From Cercophora sp. LCS_1 (lineage: Eukaryota > Ascomycota > Sordariomycetes > Sordariales > Lasiosphaeriaceae), in assembly GCA_036250225.1 (NCBI GenBank), contig JAPZLL010000013.1, positions 434,001-498,000 of the forward strand: a stretch of DNA of 64,000 nt, given 5' to 3'. The notes under the pieces were generated by a model, which worked only from the letters and a program-made list of their open reading frames with translations, ran no database searches and was not told the origin of the DNA. Position numbers and translations under genes: made by a program. Positions 12,006 to 23,850 of this stretch are shown piece after piece. Position 1 is the stretch's first letter, and each line of letters opens with the position of its first letter.

Positions 12006-13585
12006 ATGGATCGCAGTGTGGCCGTGCTTCTGGCCTTCCCAGAGGAAGCCGGATACGCCTCCAATGAAGAATATCAGAAGGCGGCGACCACACACTTTCA
12101 GAAGCTTCGAAAGCTGATCGAGGAATCGTCCTTTGCCGGCCTGGCACTCCAGCTTTTAGAGGTGTGTGTTTACTCGCTTTGATCCTTGGCTCCTTGCTCA
12201 CCATATAACAGCATGTAGATCCGGCTGTCAACTCGATGTCGTATCTCGCCTTGCTACAAGTCATTCTGGCGCACGAGAAATCACCACAGACAAACGCTCC
12301 CCTGCTATCGAGCATAACAAGGTTTCTTCTGGCTTTCGATGACCGGCAAATCCGCTACGTTGGGGGCGCAATGTCAACCCTCCTTACTGCTGTTGGGGAA
12401 CAAGATATATTTCCGGTGAGTGGCCCGGTCAGGGAAGGTGATGGGGCACAATTTGCTAACTAGGGGACCAAACAGGCATCCATCGCAGTTGATCTCTTAA
12501 CTACAGCGCTTCTCAAGATCGATCCCACGGGCTCCGTTCTCACTTCACACCACATTGCGCTCGTACAGCTAGCGTACACGACGGACAACATCGAGGTCGT
12601 CCTCCCCATCCTCGAGAAGACCGTTGTCTTTTACCCAGGCGCCAAGCCCCCGAGTGATACCCGGCTTCTCTGTGACCCAGAGTCACCACCGTCCAACTAT
12701 ATAACCGTCGAACTTGGGCTCACGTCCAAACTCAACTCCAGTGCCGTTCTTCGACATGATCTCCTCGTCGCCCTGTGCTTTATATCAAGGAAATCCTGGC
12801 AGCAAGCTCTCGATACCCTCGAACGAGTCATCTCATATCCCACTAAGGAAGGAAGTTGTAGTAAGATCATGAGTGAGGCCTATAACAAATGGTTACTGGT
12901 GGGCCTTCTCCTGACCGGAAAGACCCCCTCTACGCCAGCCCTCACATGTCCCGCACCTCTCAAAGCCTATCAGACGGTCGGCAAGCCGTATGCCTCGGTC
13001 GCCAAGGCCTTCGAGAACCCAAGCGCCGACGTTCTCAAGGCTGAGGTCGAGACTTTGGGGGCAGAATTCTGGCAAGAGGAGGGAAATCTCGGCCTGATCA
13101 AGCTTGTCGTGTCGCACTACCAACGATGGAAGATCATGGATTTGCGGGATATCTACACCAAAATATCACTCGAACAAGTCCGCCAGCTCACACAAAGCGC
13201 CGAAACCGGGGCCTGCCTCGAGACGGAAGCCGAGCTTCAAAGCCTCATAGAAGACATGATCTCAACGGGTATGTTGAAGGGGGAGATCAAGCCAGCTGCA
13301 GATGGCAAACCTGCCCATCTTGTATTCTCCTCTCCAACGGAGGATATCTCGGAGCAAGAATTCGCGAGCAAGATGACACAAGCAGCAGAAAATATCAAGA
13401 ACCTGGCACCCATAATCAGAGCAACACAGGAGCGATTGGGGACGGACAAGAACTACCTCCGATACTTGGCGGGACGGGAATCCAAGGGTAAAGGCCGGGA
13501 TGGTGGTTCCGCTGATGCGCTCGGTGGGTTCGAGACGCAGATTGAGGATGAGGACCTCATGACGGGAATCGCCACAAATATTTAG
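12006..13585 (+). CDS. csnC: COP9 signalosome subunit 3
   Basis: PCI-type scaffold subunit of the COP9 signalosome, which removes Nedd8 from cullins and in filamentous fungi controls development and light response. Exons 12006-12161, 12212-12415, 12476-13585; introns are 50 and 60 bases, both phase 0. The product is 489 residues. Seen: helical repeats (SYLALLQVILAHEKSPQTNA; HHIALVQLAYTTDNIEVVLP), the segment ISRKSWQQALDTLERVISYP, and a C-terminal PCI winged helix (MDLRDIYTKISLEQV through LIEDMISTGMLKGEI), followed by an acidic end. The identification rests on overall order and length typical of fungal CSN3. Proteasome lid Rpn3 is the closest alternative, but it is less consistent with the N-terminus. 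It converges on RPA1. Confidence 0.87.
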
Positions 13586-14146
13586 AGTCCGCCGCCATGG
13601 TTGAAGACGCACCTACGACAGTGGGTGGGCCGATAGGGGCGAGGGCATTCGTAGACGTGATTCGGGAATTGTCCGCAGGAACAGACTCCCGAGCGAGTAT
13701 GATGATGCGGTTACACGAAATAGGGTAGTGGCAGAGCAGGCGTTCAATACAGAAGAGAGCGGGGAGTGTCATTGCAACGGACCAATCCTCTTCTAAATCA
13801 CTGATCACCATGGATGGGTCTTTGTTCATTGATTTTTCGTACTATCTCTTCCCAGGGCCAACTATTTCGGCCTAGGGACGGGGAAGGCTAAAAAAGACGT
13901 CATGATACATGACGAGACCTTGTCCGACTGATGACAAGAGTCCGCACCTTTCTTTCCCTTCGCCATCTCATGCAGGTTACACATTATTCCATCAAATCCA
14001 TAAGCCCAACGTAGCATAGCCGCCCGCTACTCCCAAATGACATCGTCATATGCGTCCGCCTCCCTGTTCGCCCTCAAACTCCACCTCGCATCCCCGATAT
14101 CTACCAGACTGGAAACCTGGAACCATTGCCACCGCTCCCAGCGCCC
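13586..14146. other. Convergent intergenic region (CSN3 / RPA1 3' ends)
   Basis: About 560 bases between two stop codons. It contains a short perfect inverted repeat, GTCATG-ATA-CATGAC (13899-13913). No coding sequence is seen. Confidence 0.55.
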
Positions 14147-16129
14147 TTAGAGACTCATCTGCTTAATCATGTCCGCTAACTTGAGTCCCTCAGACTTGTA
14201 ATCGAAACGATGGATGCCCATAACCTGGTACCGGACCCTGCACAGAGTTGTTAGCTTTCAACCTCACGGGTCGCTCTGGGAAACATCGCATACCTCTGTT
14301 GATCGCCATAGTTGTCCATCTTGGCCCTGACGCGGAAAGTGTACTTCTTACAATTCGCCGCCTCAAACTCCGCCGAGAAGGCAGCATCATCGCCACTCTC
14401 TTTCATCTCTTGGAGCTCATCGGCCGTCTTGTCCATGATGACGCGGGCGTGATCGTCGAAGATACTGAGCCAAAGCTGACCGGTGTGGTCATTGACGCTG
14501 ACACTCATAATGTAGCGCCACTGCGGACGACCGTGATTCATGTTACACTTCTCGCAGCGCCAGGTACCGTCATTGTTGTCAATGACTTTCTTGTTGCATC
14601 CCTCATTCGCACAGGCTGGGTAGGCCCAGTTCTGCTCGCGGATGTGCACAATCGTCGCCTGTAGAGAGAAGTAATCGGGGTTTTCGCTCATGCCGAGCTG
14701 CTCATTCTTGACAGCGACAATAGTCTTGAGGTCATCCTTGCGACCGGTAGCAGCACCAACACCCGCAAGGCCACTATGCGTCGCGAAGTTTTCGTGGCTG
14801 CCGGTCGAATCCCACCAGCCTTTGAGACTGTGGGCCTCACTAATGTCGGGATCGATGGTCATGGTGCCCGACGAAAGAAGGGAGAGGGAACGGCCGCCAA
14901 AGTCGGAAACTTTGGTGCCCTTGAAGGCGATGATGGATGAGGGGGGCGAGTCAAAGTTGGTAGCGGTCTTGCCCCATACTGTGACGCGGACCGAGTAGCC
15001 TGTGTTGTCGACAATGGTGAGCTCGCGCTTGTCGTAGCCCTTGTTGGTGGTCTTAGATGTAATCTGCGAGACCTCTTGGACTTCCTTGAGGACACCGATG
15101 ACGTCGATTGTTGCATCCTTCTCAACTGACTGGAGCTCTGCAATATTGACGAAGTTGAACTTGACCTTAGGGACACTGCTCTGATCCTCGGCCTTCTCAA
15201 TTTGCGTGTCGCGATCGAAAGTCAGCTCGTAGTCGTTGGCCAAGTTGGTGAATTGCTTCTTGGCGAGCTGCACTTTGCAGGGCGTCGAGATGTAGTAGAC
15301 GCTGCCCACTTGGAGCAGCTCGTAGAATTGGTCAACTTGGTCGTTGAAACCAGTCGCGCGGATCTCGCCAGTCTCGTCCAGGAAGTTGACACTGAAGAGT
15401 TTGCCCTCTCCAGTGGACTTGTGCCACGTCTTGATATCAGACTTCTGAGTGACTCTAGCCTTGATAGTCCATTTGTGCGAATACATTGAGAGAGCCTCAA
15501 TGGGGTAGATGGTGGCACCTCCCGGACCGCCAGCTCCGGAGCCACTACCCCCACCGCCGCCACCAGTCGCCCGCGATGCTGCTATCTGACGCTGTACTTG
15601 GGTCTTGGAATCTTGTGTGGGCTCCGTCTTGGCGCCGTAGAAGCCGGCGCCACCGATGGTGGTATTTTGGGGGGCAGCGCTAGCGTGAATTTCGACCGCC
15701 TTGGGCTCGCCGATCTTGTCGGGGGTGCCATATGAATGGATGGCCTCGACGTCCAAAACAATCAGTACGCTCCTGTCCTTGATGTGCTGCGCTTGGTACG
15801 ACTTCAACCGGATGATAGCGCCACGTTGGAGATGGCCCTCGTGAACGACATGGGTAGCCTGGGTCGCCAACATGCACTGCACGTAGTTCTGAATGTCACT
15901 AAGAATCAGCCTGTAGCGCTCGCCGTTGCCAGGCCCCTTGGATTCCAGAAGCTTGACCTGCAGACATTGCAGGATCGGGACGGGGAAATCTCTCTGTGCG
16001 CGCTCGGGGTCGTTGAAGATGGCGCTGATTGACGCAGAGTCAGCCAAGTTGTCTGGCTTTTGGGGGATCTGTGAAGGGGAAGGAAGGAACTCACTCGAGC
16101 GCGCCCTGCGTGATAGCTTGGGCAGCCAT
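14147..16129 (-). CDS. RPA1: Replication protein A 70 kDa subunit (RPA1, RFA1)
   Basis: Largest subunit of the heterotrimeric single-strand DNA-binding protein used in replication, repair and recombination. Exons (minus): 16129-16095 (35 bases), 16024-14294, 14237-14147; introns are 70 and 56 bases. The product is 618 residues. Seen: N-terminal OB fold (ILQCLQVKLLE; RYRLILSDIQNYVQCMLATQ), a Gly/Ser-rich linker around 160-180, OB folds A and B (IYPIEALSMYSHKWTIKARV; KFNFVNIAELQSVEKDATID), and OB fold C with a zinc ribbon (CANEGC, then 13 residues, then CEKC). The C-terminal helix ends KLADMIKQMSL. The tiny first exon is inferred: ATG followed by AAQAITQGALD, spliced at GA/GTGAGT to CAG/C. Without it the next start lacks the family N-terminus. 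Confidence 0.95.
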
Positions 16130-16190
16130 TTTCTGTGCGCTGTACGCTTGTCGGCCGCGGTGCAGGTTGGCGATACTCTGATTTTTCTGT

Positions 16191-16330
16191 CAAAGTGGTT
16201 GTGTTGTGGTCACAAAAAACAAGGTATCGACCAGATGGCAGGTTGACGAAGTGGTTTGGACAAAGTGGTTGTGTTTTGGCCACAAAGTACAAGGTATCGA
16301 TCAGGAGGCAGCTTGACGAAGTGGTTTGGA
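16191..16330. repeat. Tandem duplication of a 70-bp unit next to the RPA1 start
   Basis: Copy 1 is 16191-16260 and copy 2 is 16261-16330. They are the same length, with 62 of 70 bases identical and no gaps. Each copy begins CAAAGTGGTTGTG and ends GAAGTGGTTTGGA, so AAGTGGTT occurs four times in the array. It begins 62 bases upstream of the RPA1 ATG (minus strand), so it lies in the RPA1 leader or core promoter. Confidence 0.92.
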
Positions 16331-16352
16331 GATGGAATCTTTGGAGGGGCCG

Positions 16353-16358
16353 ACGCGT
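16353..16358. promoter_or_regulatory. MCB-like element (ACGCGT) upstream of RPA1
   Basis: The palindrome ACGCGT sits about 225 bases upstream of the RPA1 ATG, followed by a second GACGCGG half-copy at 16361-16367. In budding and fission yeast this hexamer binds MBF and drives G1/S expression of replication genes, including RPA subunits. Seen: the motif and its position. Inferred: its function here. Confidence 0.5.
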
Positions 16359-16791
16359 CCGACGCGGGGCTTACACTGACCGCGTTTAGTGGAAATAATT
16401 TCAGGCGCGCGCACAGTGCAAACACAGTACGCAACTGTCTAGCTCCACCACAAGCACCTGGCAGCGTCCTTCCATCGAGCAAACCAACTACAAGCCTCAG
16501 CCCAAGTTGCTTCTGCTTCAGAGAGGAAAGAACCAGCTCAACCCCATCGCCGGATACCATAGTTGCACCTGCCACTTGTGAACATGCAAGATACCAAACG
16601 TCTTGACAGGGGTGCATATAAGGGAGCGGGGTTCTATGCCCAACCCCACCATGGCGGTATTGTCGGTGAGCTTGCTTGAACATCAATGTCTCCTCGTTGT
16701 GTATGATACCAGACCAACAACGTTTCAATTCATTCCGAGCTGTATATCCGTGATTTGAATCTTGAAGCTCCCGCACTCGCCCGATCCAAAG

Positions 16792-17850
16792 ATGGCTCCT
16801 ATCATCGACTCCCACATCCACGTCTGGCCGTCGTCCGAGCAAGATACTCTCGCCTGGATGACATCGGAGCACCCCCTATCCGGTCAGCGCTCTATAGCGG
16901 AGTATCAGACGGCCACCTCCTCCAATCCTCCTTCAGGATTCATCTTCATTGAAACTGACCGCAAGAATGATAACTCGGCGGACTGGACGGCCCCTCTGCA
17001 AGAAATCGGCTGGACTCGCCGCCTCGTGACCGGTGCTCCCGATCCTGATGAGGGTTTCACCCCCGCTGATAGCAAGCTGGTACTCGGTCTCATTCCCTGG
17101 GCTCCTGTCACCCTTGGTGCCGCCAAACTCGAAGAATACCTCACCACCGCCGAAGAGAAGGCCGGGCCCGAGACTTGGGCGAAAGTCAAAGGGTTCCGTT
17201 ATCTCCTACAAGACAAGCCCAACGGCACGGCCTTGGGAGATGGGTTCATTGAGGGGTTGAAGCTCTTGGGAAAGAGGGGGCTTGTGTTTGATCTGGGCAT
17301 TGATCAACACAGGAGAGGGCGAATTCAACTTGAAGAGGCAGTCGACATGATTGATCAGGCTCATGATGGGGTCGAGGAGAATGAGAAGGTGGTTTTCATC
17401 CTAAGTGAGTGCACGAGATGACAATTAGGGGTACTGCTACTAACTCCGGTAGACCACCTTTGCAAGCCGGACTTGACGATCGTGAGCCAAGCGGATCCAT
17501 CCTTCATTGCTTGGCGGACGGCCATGTTCACACTGAGCAAGTGTAAGAAGACGTACATGAAGCTGAGCGGGGCGTTCAATGAGCTGCCCGAGAGTTTGAA
17601 GGTCAGGCCAGCGGAAGACATCTTCTCTGCCATCCTCCCGTGGTTGGCAGTTGTGGTTGCAGCGTTCGGCCCGGGCAGGATCATGTTTGCGAGCGATTGG
17701 CCTGTTTGCACCCTGGGGGTCGGTGATGATGCTTGGACAAAATGGCACAAGATCGTGGAGATGGTGTGTGATCTGGCTGGTATGAGCGATGAGAGCAAGG
17801 AGATGGTTTGGAGCGGGACAGCAAGGGAGGCGTACAAGCTCGATGCGTGA
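16792..17850 (+). CDS. Amidohydrolase-2 family (COG3618-type) metal-dependent hydrolase
   Basis: TIM-barrel hydrolase of the group that contains L-rhamnono-gamma-lactonase and 2-pyrone-4,6-dicarboxylate lactonase. Exons 16792-17404 and 17453-17850; the intron is 48 bases. The product is 336 residues. Seen: the N-terminal metal ligands in IDSHIHVW (H8, H10), an NHLCKPD segment that supplies a later His, and the C-terminal FASDWPVC with the conserved Asp. The intron model restores NHLCKP across the junction (A/AC). The ATG at 16792 begins MAPIIDSHIHVW, the expected N-terminus. The family acts mostly on lactones and related ring substrates; the substrate here cannot be read from sequence. Confidence 0.85.
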
Positions 17851-20800
17851 GCTCCTGGTCCTCTCACGCCGTACCCATGTAGACGTCTTTGGGTTTACCG
17901 CTTCACCACACAAGCAAGATTCTCATGCACCATCAAAACGAGCCGAATGGAGGTATCTTGGCGTTGTGTGTACTTACCCGCAAGCCGCTGTCATATATCT
18001 TCCTTCGCACATGTGATTCACGGAAAAGAGAAAAGCTTCAAGGCCCATACCACGAGATTCCAAGCACCGGAAACAGCTGGGCATTCTGCCAGACACGCTT
18101 GAGTCAGTGTTATTCGGTTGGACTCCGGTTTCTGAGACATGACCGGATGCGGCTCATGCCACAGAACTGCCATGTTTTTCGGTCCATCAAGCCGGGGCCC
18201 GGGCTGTCTCTTAGTTGACCACATTCCAGTAGTTACGGTTCCCGTACACGAACCTGACGGAACCAAGTGCCGCAAAAACGAGAATCATGGTGACATCACA
18301 AAACCATAGCCGGTCGAGCCAGCGCATGGAATTATTTCAGGCTTTCAGCCGACGACCTCGGCAGCGTGAGCCGAGGCCCAGCCTTCTAGGGCGATTCAGG
18401 AGTCGATTCCTGACCCAAACATTGAGGTGGAGTCGGAGTCTAGAAAAAAATCCTTCCCTGGTTGGAATTGTTACGCCGGAGCACCAAGCTTTTTTTCATT
18501 GCCCTTGTCGAGCGGTGCTTCCATCTCCGCGAGTGTGCACACCGAAAAAAAAAAAAAAAAATACCCCCTTTTGTCCTGGTAAGTTGCAAGTCTAGCTTCA
18601 ATGACGAAAACGGGCAGAGGCAGCACAGGGATGGCGGATAGATTGAAATCCTGACACACACCGATACTCTGCGACCGAATCGCCAGCGGACACGAATATC
18701 GAGGAGCGACAAGCCGTCCGTTTTGCCGCCCTTTGCGACGGAAACGGGCTTGCAGTGCCGTGGATACTGTGCTTTTTCGGCCTCTTGCAACAGGAAGCTG
18801 GGAGCCCAAGGTCAAATGACATGGCAGCTCTGCGGAACGATGGCAGCGATCAACCGCACGGCAACAGCATGGCATGGCATTGCAGACTCATCCCTTTCTG
18901 CCATGGCCCATATTTGGCTTGGCGGCAGCTCCAGGAGGGCGGGAAATCTGGGGAAGCTACCGTGGCTGCATCGCGCGCCGGAAAATTGCCCCGGCATCCG
19001 GACTGGGCAAGCTGGGGAAAGGGGGGCTGGCTGGGCTGGATGCAGGCGCTGCAGGGGTTCCATGCGAGCCTGACGCGTCATGTCCTGGTTCCAGAAGATT
19101 TCTTGAAACGGCCGAGCAACGGCATGAAGCAGGGACGGCGAGGATCATTTGAACATCAGATGGTTTGGGGTCAGAAAGGGAGCGCATGCCAGGCCCATAC
19201 CCCATGGGGACGTTCATAATGACAAGCGAGAATGCTGCGTTCTTTGGTGTGCAAGCAAACATTCCACCCGAAGATGAAAAGGAAAAAAAAATTACCGACG
19301 ACTCGCTTCTCGGGTTGGGGCGCCCGCAACAAGGGGGATGACTCAGACGAGATCAGAGGCTTCGGGAGCGGATTCGCAGCGCGGCGCAAGGAGCGTCTGT
19401 TGGCATGCTTTGCCTCTTCCAATTCCAAGACAAAAGACACAGGGGCGCGAGGGACAGGCATAGTCAACGTCGGCTTGTTCTTCCTGTCTAGCCGTCTAGC
19501 CACCGGTCTGTTTGCGGCGAACAATGCTGCCATGTTGGAGCTCCTCATGCACTTCAGATGCCAAAACGCTCAGTGACTGGAGCGTGGAAACGGTCGAGAA
19601 TCCTGTCAGGCATGACCAGAGAACGTTCGAGCCCAGCTTAGTCTTGGTCCGTGTTAGTTGGCGGCGGACTCATGCATGGTCTGAAGAGGGTCGAGGAGGA
19701 AAATGAGGCGTGCAACAAGGAAAGAAAAGATGGGTCAATAAAGGGGCCACCGGAGTGATGCTGGTCCAGGCAGCGCGCGCTGGTGCCGTGGCACATTGCG
19801 TGTTCGTCGCTGGGATTGGAGAGAGCGCGATGAGCCCCGGAGGCAACGGCCCTGTGAGACCATTTGGAGCAGTTCTTGTGTGATGTTTACAAAAGCGACG
19901 ACAGGGTGCTGCGAGCTGGGTCAACACAGCTGGGCGAATTGGCTTTTGGCTGGCCGGGTGCTGCGGTTCCCCACACATTCCACTGGAATTTGGCCCTTGA
20001 GCCTCTTCAGGGATAGCGCGGCTTTCCCCAGAAAATTCTGTTGCCGCGCCCAGTTGCAGTCCGCCACTCCCGTCGCCGTCGCCCGTTCCTCATCCAAACC
20101 ACGGTCCGTCACGACAAACCACAAACCAACCGGACAGGTTGGACCAACGGATTCATCAAGCGAGCCACCGGTCAACACGAGCTACAGGCTGCAATCAAGC
20201 GGCTTCCCACTCTTCCTTGGCAAATGTGTCTGACCGACGGATGATGGCCGCGAATCCGCTGCAGCCATTTTTGCCAGCTGTCGTGCCTGGCTCTCGTGCT
20301 CTTACGAGCCCACCTCTCATTGACGGGCGTGGAAACTGGCAATAGCTAGCGTGCGTGCTTCAGCCGCCGCGAAGCTTGCCGCCGTCTTTGTCTTCAAAGT
20401 GCCCATCACTTTACGAACGTGGAGTGCAGGACCGCCCCGGCTTGGAGGTTTTTGCCGGCAGGCTCCAATGAGAATCCGGGGCACATCTCACACCCCCAGG
20501 TTTTTGGTGTCTTAGGAGTCAAGGACGCAGCATTCCTCGCTGTGATGCCGTGTTGTCGCAGGACAAGCGTCGTGGGGCATTCCTTTTCGGCCGCCGTTTC
20601 TGGCTGACGTCCATGCTTGGTGTCTCCGTTTTTTTTTTCTCTCGCAGGGAGAGGAAGAGAGAGCAAACCCCTATCGGAAACACAGACCAGTGCCATGTCT
20701 TGGACACACCACTCCGTGCGCATCTGAGCGGCGTGTGCGTTATCCATCCGTGAAGAAATTATACCCAAGAGGAAAAAAAAGTCCGGGGTTATTGCGTTTG

Positions 20801-21157
20801 TACAAATACATCCCGCCTTCCCCGGGATTCCACCGGCCGCCCCCGTACCCATGCTTTTTTCGTCAATTTCTCATCCCCTTGCTCATCGATAACCAGCGGC
20901 CCGACCTCCTGTCCTCCCTGGCCCCAACCTGTTGCTACATAAGAAGCATCTTGGCCCTTCTGAGACCCGGCTCTTGACAACCACCTGCTGCATCCGGTTC
21001 TTTCACATTCAGGCAGACAAACCTTGGACATCCCTGGCTACATATATCAACCTCGGCCCTCACCTTTCGTCTTCCACTCCACCTTCCCACCACTCTTCCA
21101 CACCTCTCGCCTCACACCATCCAACAGTCACTCGACTCCAACCCAGCAACACTCACC
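17851..21157. other. 3.3-kb intergenic region
   Basis: Many short overlapping frames on both strands but none with convincing protein character or splice structure. An A17 tract lies near 18544. The last 250 bases (from about 20900) turn strongly CT-rich and are probably the leader and core promoter of the small gene at 21158. A non-coding transcript cannot be excluded. Confidence 0.5.
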
Positions 21158-21391
21158 ATGCCTACTCAAGTTGCCTCTCCCATCCCCATTGCGGCTCCCC
21201 GCCGCACCAACCTGAGCCTCATCACCGGCCAGGACCTCTTTGCAAGCATCAACGCCACCCTGGCATCCAAGTCTAGCACACTGGTCGGACCCATCCACAC
21301 GATCCAGGAGAACGACTACTCAGTCCCTGCCCCTCCGCCGCCAAGCCCCGTCAGCTTCCACAACCACTGGCCACAGTCGATCCGCCGCTAA
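21158..21391 (+). CDS. Small conserved-looking protein of unknown function (77 residues)
   Basis: Short single-exon frame whose start lies in a strong context (ACTCACCATGC). It is preceded by a long CT-rich, CAC/CTC-rich leader of the type seen before highly expressed fungal genes. The product is 77 residues. It begins MPTQVASPIPIAAPRRTN and has the segment LITGQDLFASINATLASK, a Pro-rich run (PAPPPPSPVS) and the basic C-terminus WPQSIRR. It has no signal peptide, membrane span or known motif. The isolated position, in the middle of more than 5 kb of otherwise empty DNA, suggests a highly regulated or highly expressed gene. Not recognised; it could also be the main frame of a regulatory RNA. 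Confidence 0.5.
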   Translation: MPTQVASPIPIAAPRRTNLSLITGQDLFASINATLASKSSTLVGPIHTIQENDYSVPAPPPPSPVSFHNHWPQSIRR

Positions 21392-23541
21392 GCAAATACC
21401 TGTCCCTCATCCGTGTTCGACTGCATCCATATCTGGTTTTGGGAGGCGTTTGGGAGAAGACACATTACACATCTTTTTGGGGGGGGAAAGAGCGCATTCG
21501 ATCGGACTGTCATTGTATTACCACATCCACAACACACACATCTACACACACCGCGGAGTTTTTATCACTTTATAACGGAGGGGTTGCGAGACACATCTAC
21601 ACTACTACTACAAGACGGGAACCGGGGCAAAAAGGGCGCTACACAAAATAAGGGCGGGCTACACGTTGATTTTTTTTTTTTTGGGATACCAATATTTGTT
21701 TTTATTGTTGAAGGGCTGAGCGAGCGAGGGAAATATCACACGCGATAGTAGCTGTGTTTTTTTTTTCAGAATGGGAACTGTGAAAGGCACAATTTAATCT
21801 GGCTGGTCATTTTTATTCGATGTTATTTTCAACTTGTTCAGAACTTCAGAGGGAGTGTGGGGGGGTTTCCTACCAGGTCAGACAGCTAAACAGCTGAATC
21901 AGACAGGCAACAAACACATCTTGATCCTCCTCCCTAATCTTTTTGCTTTCGTCTCGGTCACTTCGGTCACCGGTCACCCACGGACGACCCATGCTGACGT
22001 GGGGGTCCCGAAATCCGATCCGAACCTCCTCCATCCCACTGTGCCGCGCCGAGCGCTGAGCGCCTCCACTAGTCCGATCACTTCATTTTGTTCTTGTCTC
22101 TCACCAGTGCGCTGTTTTTCGTTTTTCTCGCTTGGTGGGGGATAACGGTCACCGTTTTTGGGTTGATCACCTAGGTTTTACGGAACACCGAAAGACAACA
22201 AAATGTGTGATGAGCAATGACTGCCAACACATACGCTAATTTGGCGATGTTGTCGAGGCAAGGTCAAGGTACTTCTGTGGTTGTCACTCGGCACTTTTTT
22301 TTTACACTAGACATGGCCTGGACAACCGCCGTTGGCTATCTCACCACTCTTCAGCTTTTCAGCTCCTTGTCACCTGGTGCCGATTGGTTGGCACCTTTTT
22401 GGGGTTTGGGGGGTGGGATGTGATGAGCGTTGCAGCAACGCCAATCGCGGGATCGGGGCGTTCCGTTAGCCTTTAGGGGTCCTCTCCCTGAAGAAGAGGG
22501 AGATTTCGTGTGTGATGGCGGGGAGTACCCCGTACCCCGTACCCCGTACACATACCCCGGATTGGCGCAGCGGCAAACGCGATGCGCGTGTGTCCGCTGG
22601 CTGGTAGGTTTTTTTGTCAAATGCGGGGCTGTTCTGGGGTTTGATCGAAAAGAGTGAAGATACGAAGAGATGTTTTCCTGTGTGATGAGATGAGATGGGA
22701 TGGGGAAGGTTTTGCCGGTCTGTGAATGAGTCGAGTTCTGGTTGTTGCACAAGGCGCGGTTTGTTCCACCACGCGGGAAATGAGACGGGGAGGATGGAAG
22801 GCCGAGAAGGGTTGTACAAGGTCATCTTTTTTTTTTGTTCGTGATGCCCGATGCTGGATGACCCGGCGTGTTCGGAGGGCGAGGCAGGAGTGCGCAATCT
22901 GGGGTTGACTGGTTCAGGTCTGGTTGGTTGTGTTGCACGGTGACTCCTTGTTTGGGGTCGGAACTGCCGGGTTTATTGCTGACGACGGGGATGACGGGGA
23001 TGGTTGAACAGGTCTCGGGGGAGGGCCCGGTTGGAGTGGTGATGCCCGTGGTGGTGAAGCCTGGGGGTCAGCATCGGTGTTCGACGTTGATAATTAAAAG
23101 GGCCGGGAGGGATGCCTGGAACGGGGTACAAACGCTGGTCGGGGAGTTTGTCGCGTTGCAGATGCCGGTGCTGCCTTGCCCGTTGTTGGATGCTGAAGGC
23201 GTGTGTGGCCTCCCACGTGAAAGTAAACGGTGGAGTGACAAATTGTTCGCTGCATTCGCTTCGCTGGAAATATGTACACTTGAACCACAGCCTTAGTTTG
23301 TGTCCCGTCAAGCCCGCCGATACTGCCAACGAATCGTCCAATATGGCCGTGTTAGCAGCCATCCAACAGTCCGTGTTTTACCTGAGTGGTGTCAGGTACA
23401 CAGGACATGAATCGTGACAACTCCGCCACGCGCATCGCCGGGCTTGACTGAGTCGACACGACCCTTGGCCAAAACAGACAAGCCGTGCCGTCCCCTCAAC
23501 TCCATTATGCCCATGCAATTCGATCCTCTACAGTTTCCCGC
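21392..23541. other. 2.1-kb intergenic region
   Basis: Nothing convincingly coding. It holds several T8 to T11 tracts (near 21670, 21760, 22296, 22828) and a short GTACCCC array at 22525-22549. The first few hundred bases are probably the 3' region of the small gene at 21158. Confidence 0.5.
22525..22549. repeat. Short tandem array of GTACCCC
   Basis: Three exact copies of the 7-mer GTACCCC followed by a partial fourth, then a degenerate ATACCCC. It is too short to be telomeric and does not match the TTAGGG-type repeat. Confidence 0.8.
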
Positions 23542-23850
23542 TCAGAGCTTCGCCGACTCGGCCACGGTGCCAATCTTGAGCTTCTCCCCGTACTTCTCCA
23601 TGACTGACTTGCTGTGGTACTTCCAGAACTGCTTGGTCGCGTCCTTGCCGGCAACGCGCTTGAGGATCTTTGCGCCGCCGGGGTGCTCGTCGAGGAAAGC
23701 TGCATCCGGTCAGCCCGTGCCCTTCAAGATCCTCCCAGGCGCCCAATACGTACCGGCGACATCGTAGACACCGTCGTCGATGATGATGTACATGCCCTCC
23801 TTCTCGTCCTTGTGGTTGGCCACCTCGGCCTTGGTGAACGTCTTGGACAT
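23542..23850 (-). CDS. Small cytochrome b5-like heme-binding protein
   Basis: Soluble cytochrome b5-fold protein. Exons (minus) 23850-23754 and 23699-23542; the intron is 54 bases, with a GCTGAC branch site before ATGCAG. The product is 84 residues. Seen: the heme-binding loop FLDEHPGG with His38, and the second axial His61 in FWKYHSKSVMEKYG. It stops soon after the fold (ESAKL), so unlike microsomal cytochrome b5 it has no C-terminal membrane anchor and should be soluble. It is a stand-alone heme domain of the sort common in ascomycetes; its redox partner is unknown. Confidence 0.92.

Larger units (their letters stand above)
16130..16791. other. Divergent promoter region, RPA1 / amidohydrolase
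   Basis: 660 bases between divergent starts. It holds the 70-bp tandem repeat and the ACGCGT element, and nothing coding. Confidence 0.6.

Noticed and set aside
22525..22549. GTACCCC array as a telomeric or centromeric repeat
   Set aside because: Too short and the wrong unit for fungal telomeres; it is flanked by ordinary spacer and genes.
22561..22590. TGGCGCAGCGG, resembling a tRNA A-box
   Set aside because: The B-box and stems are missing, so no tRNA fold is possible.
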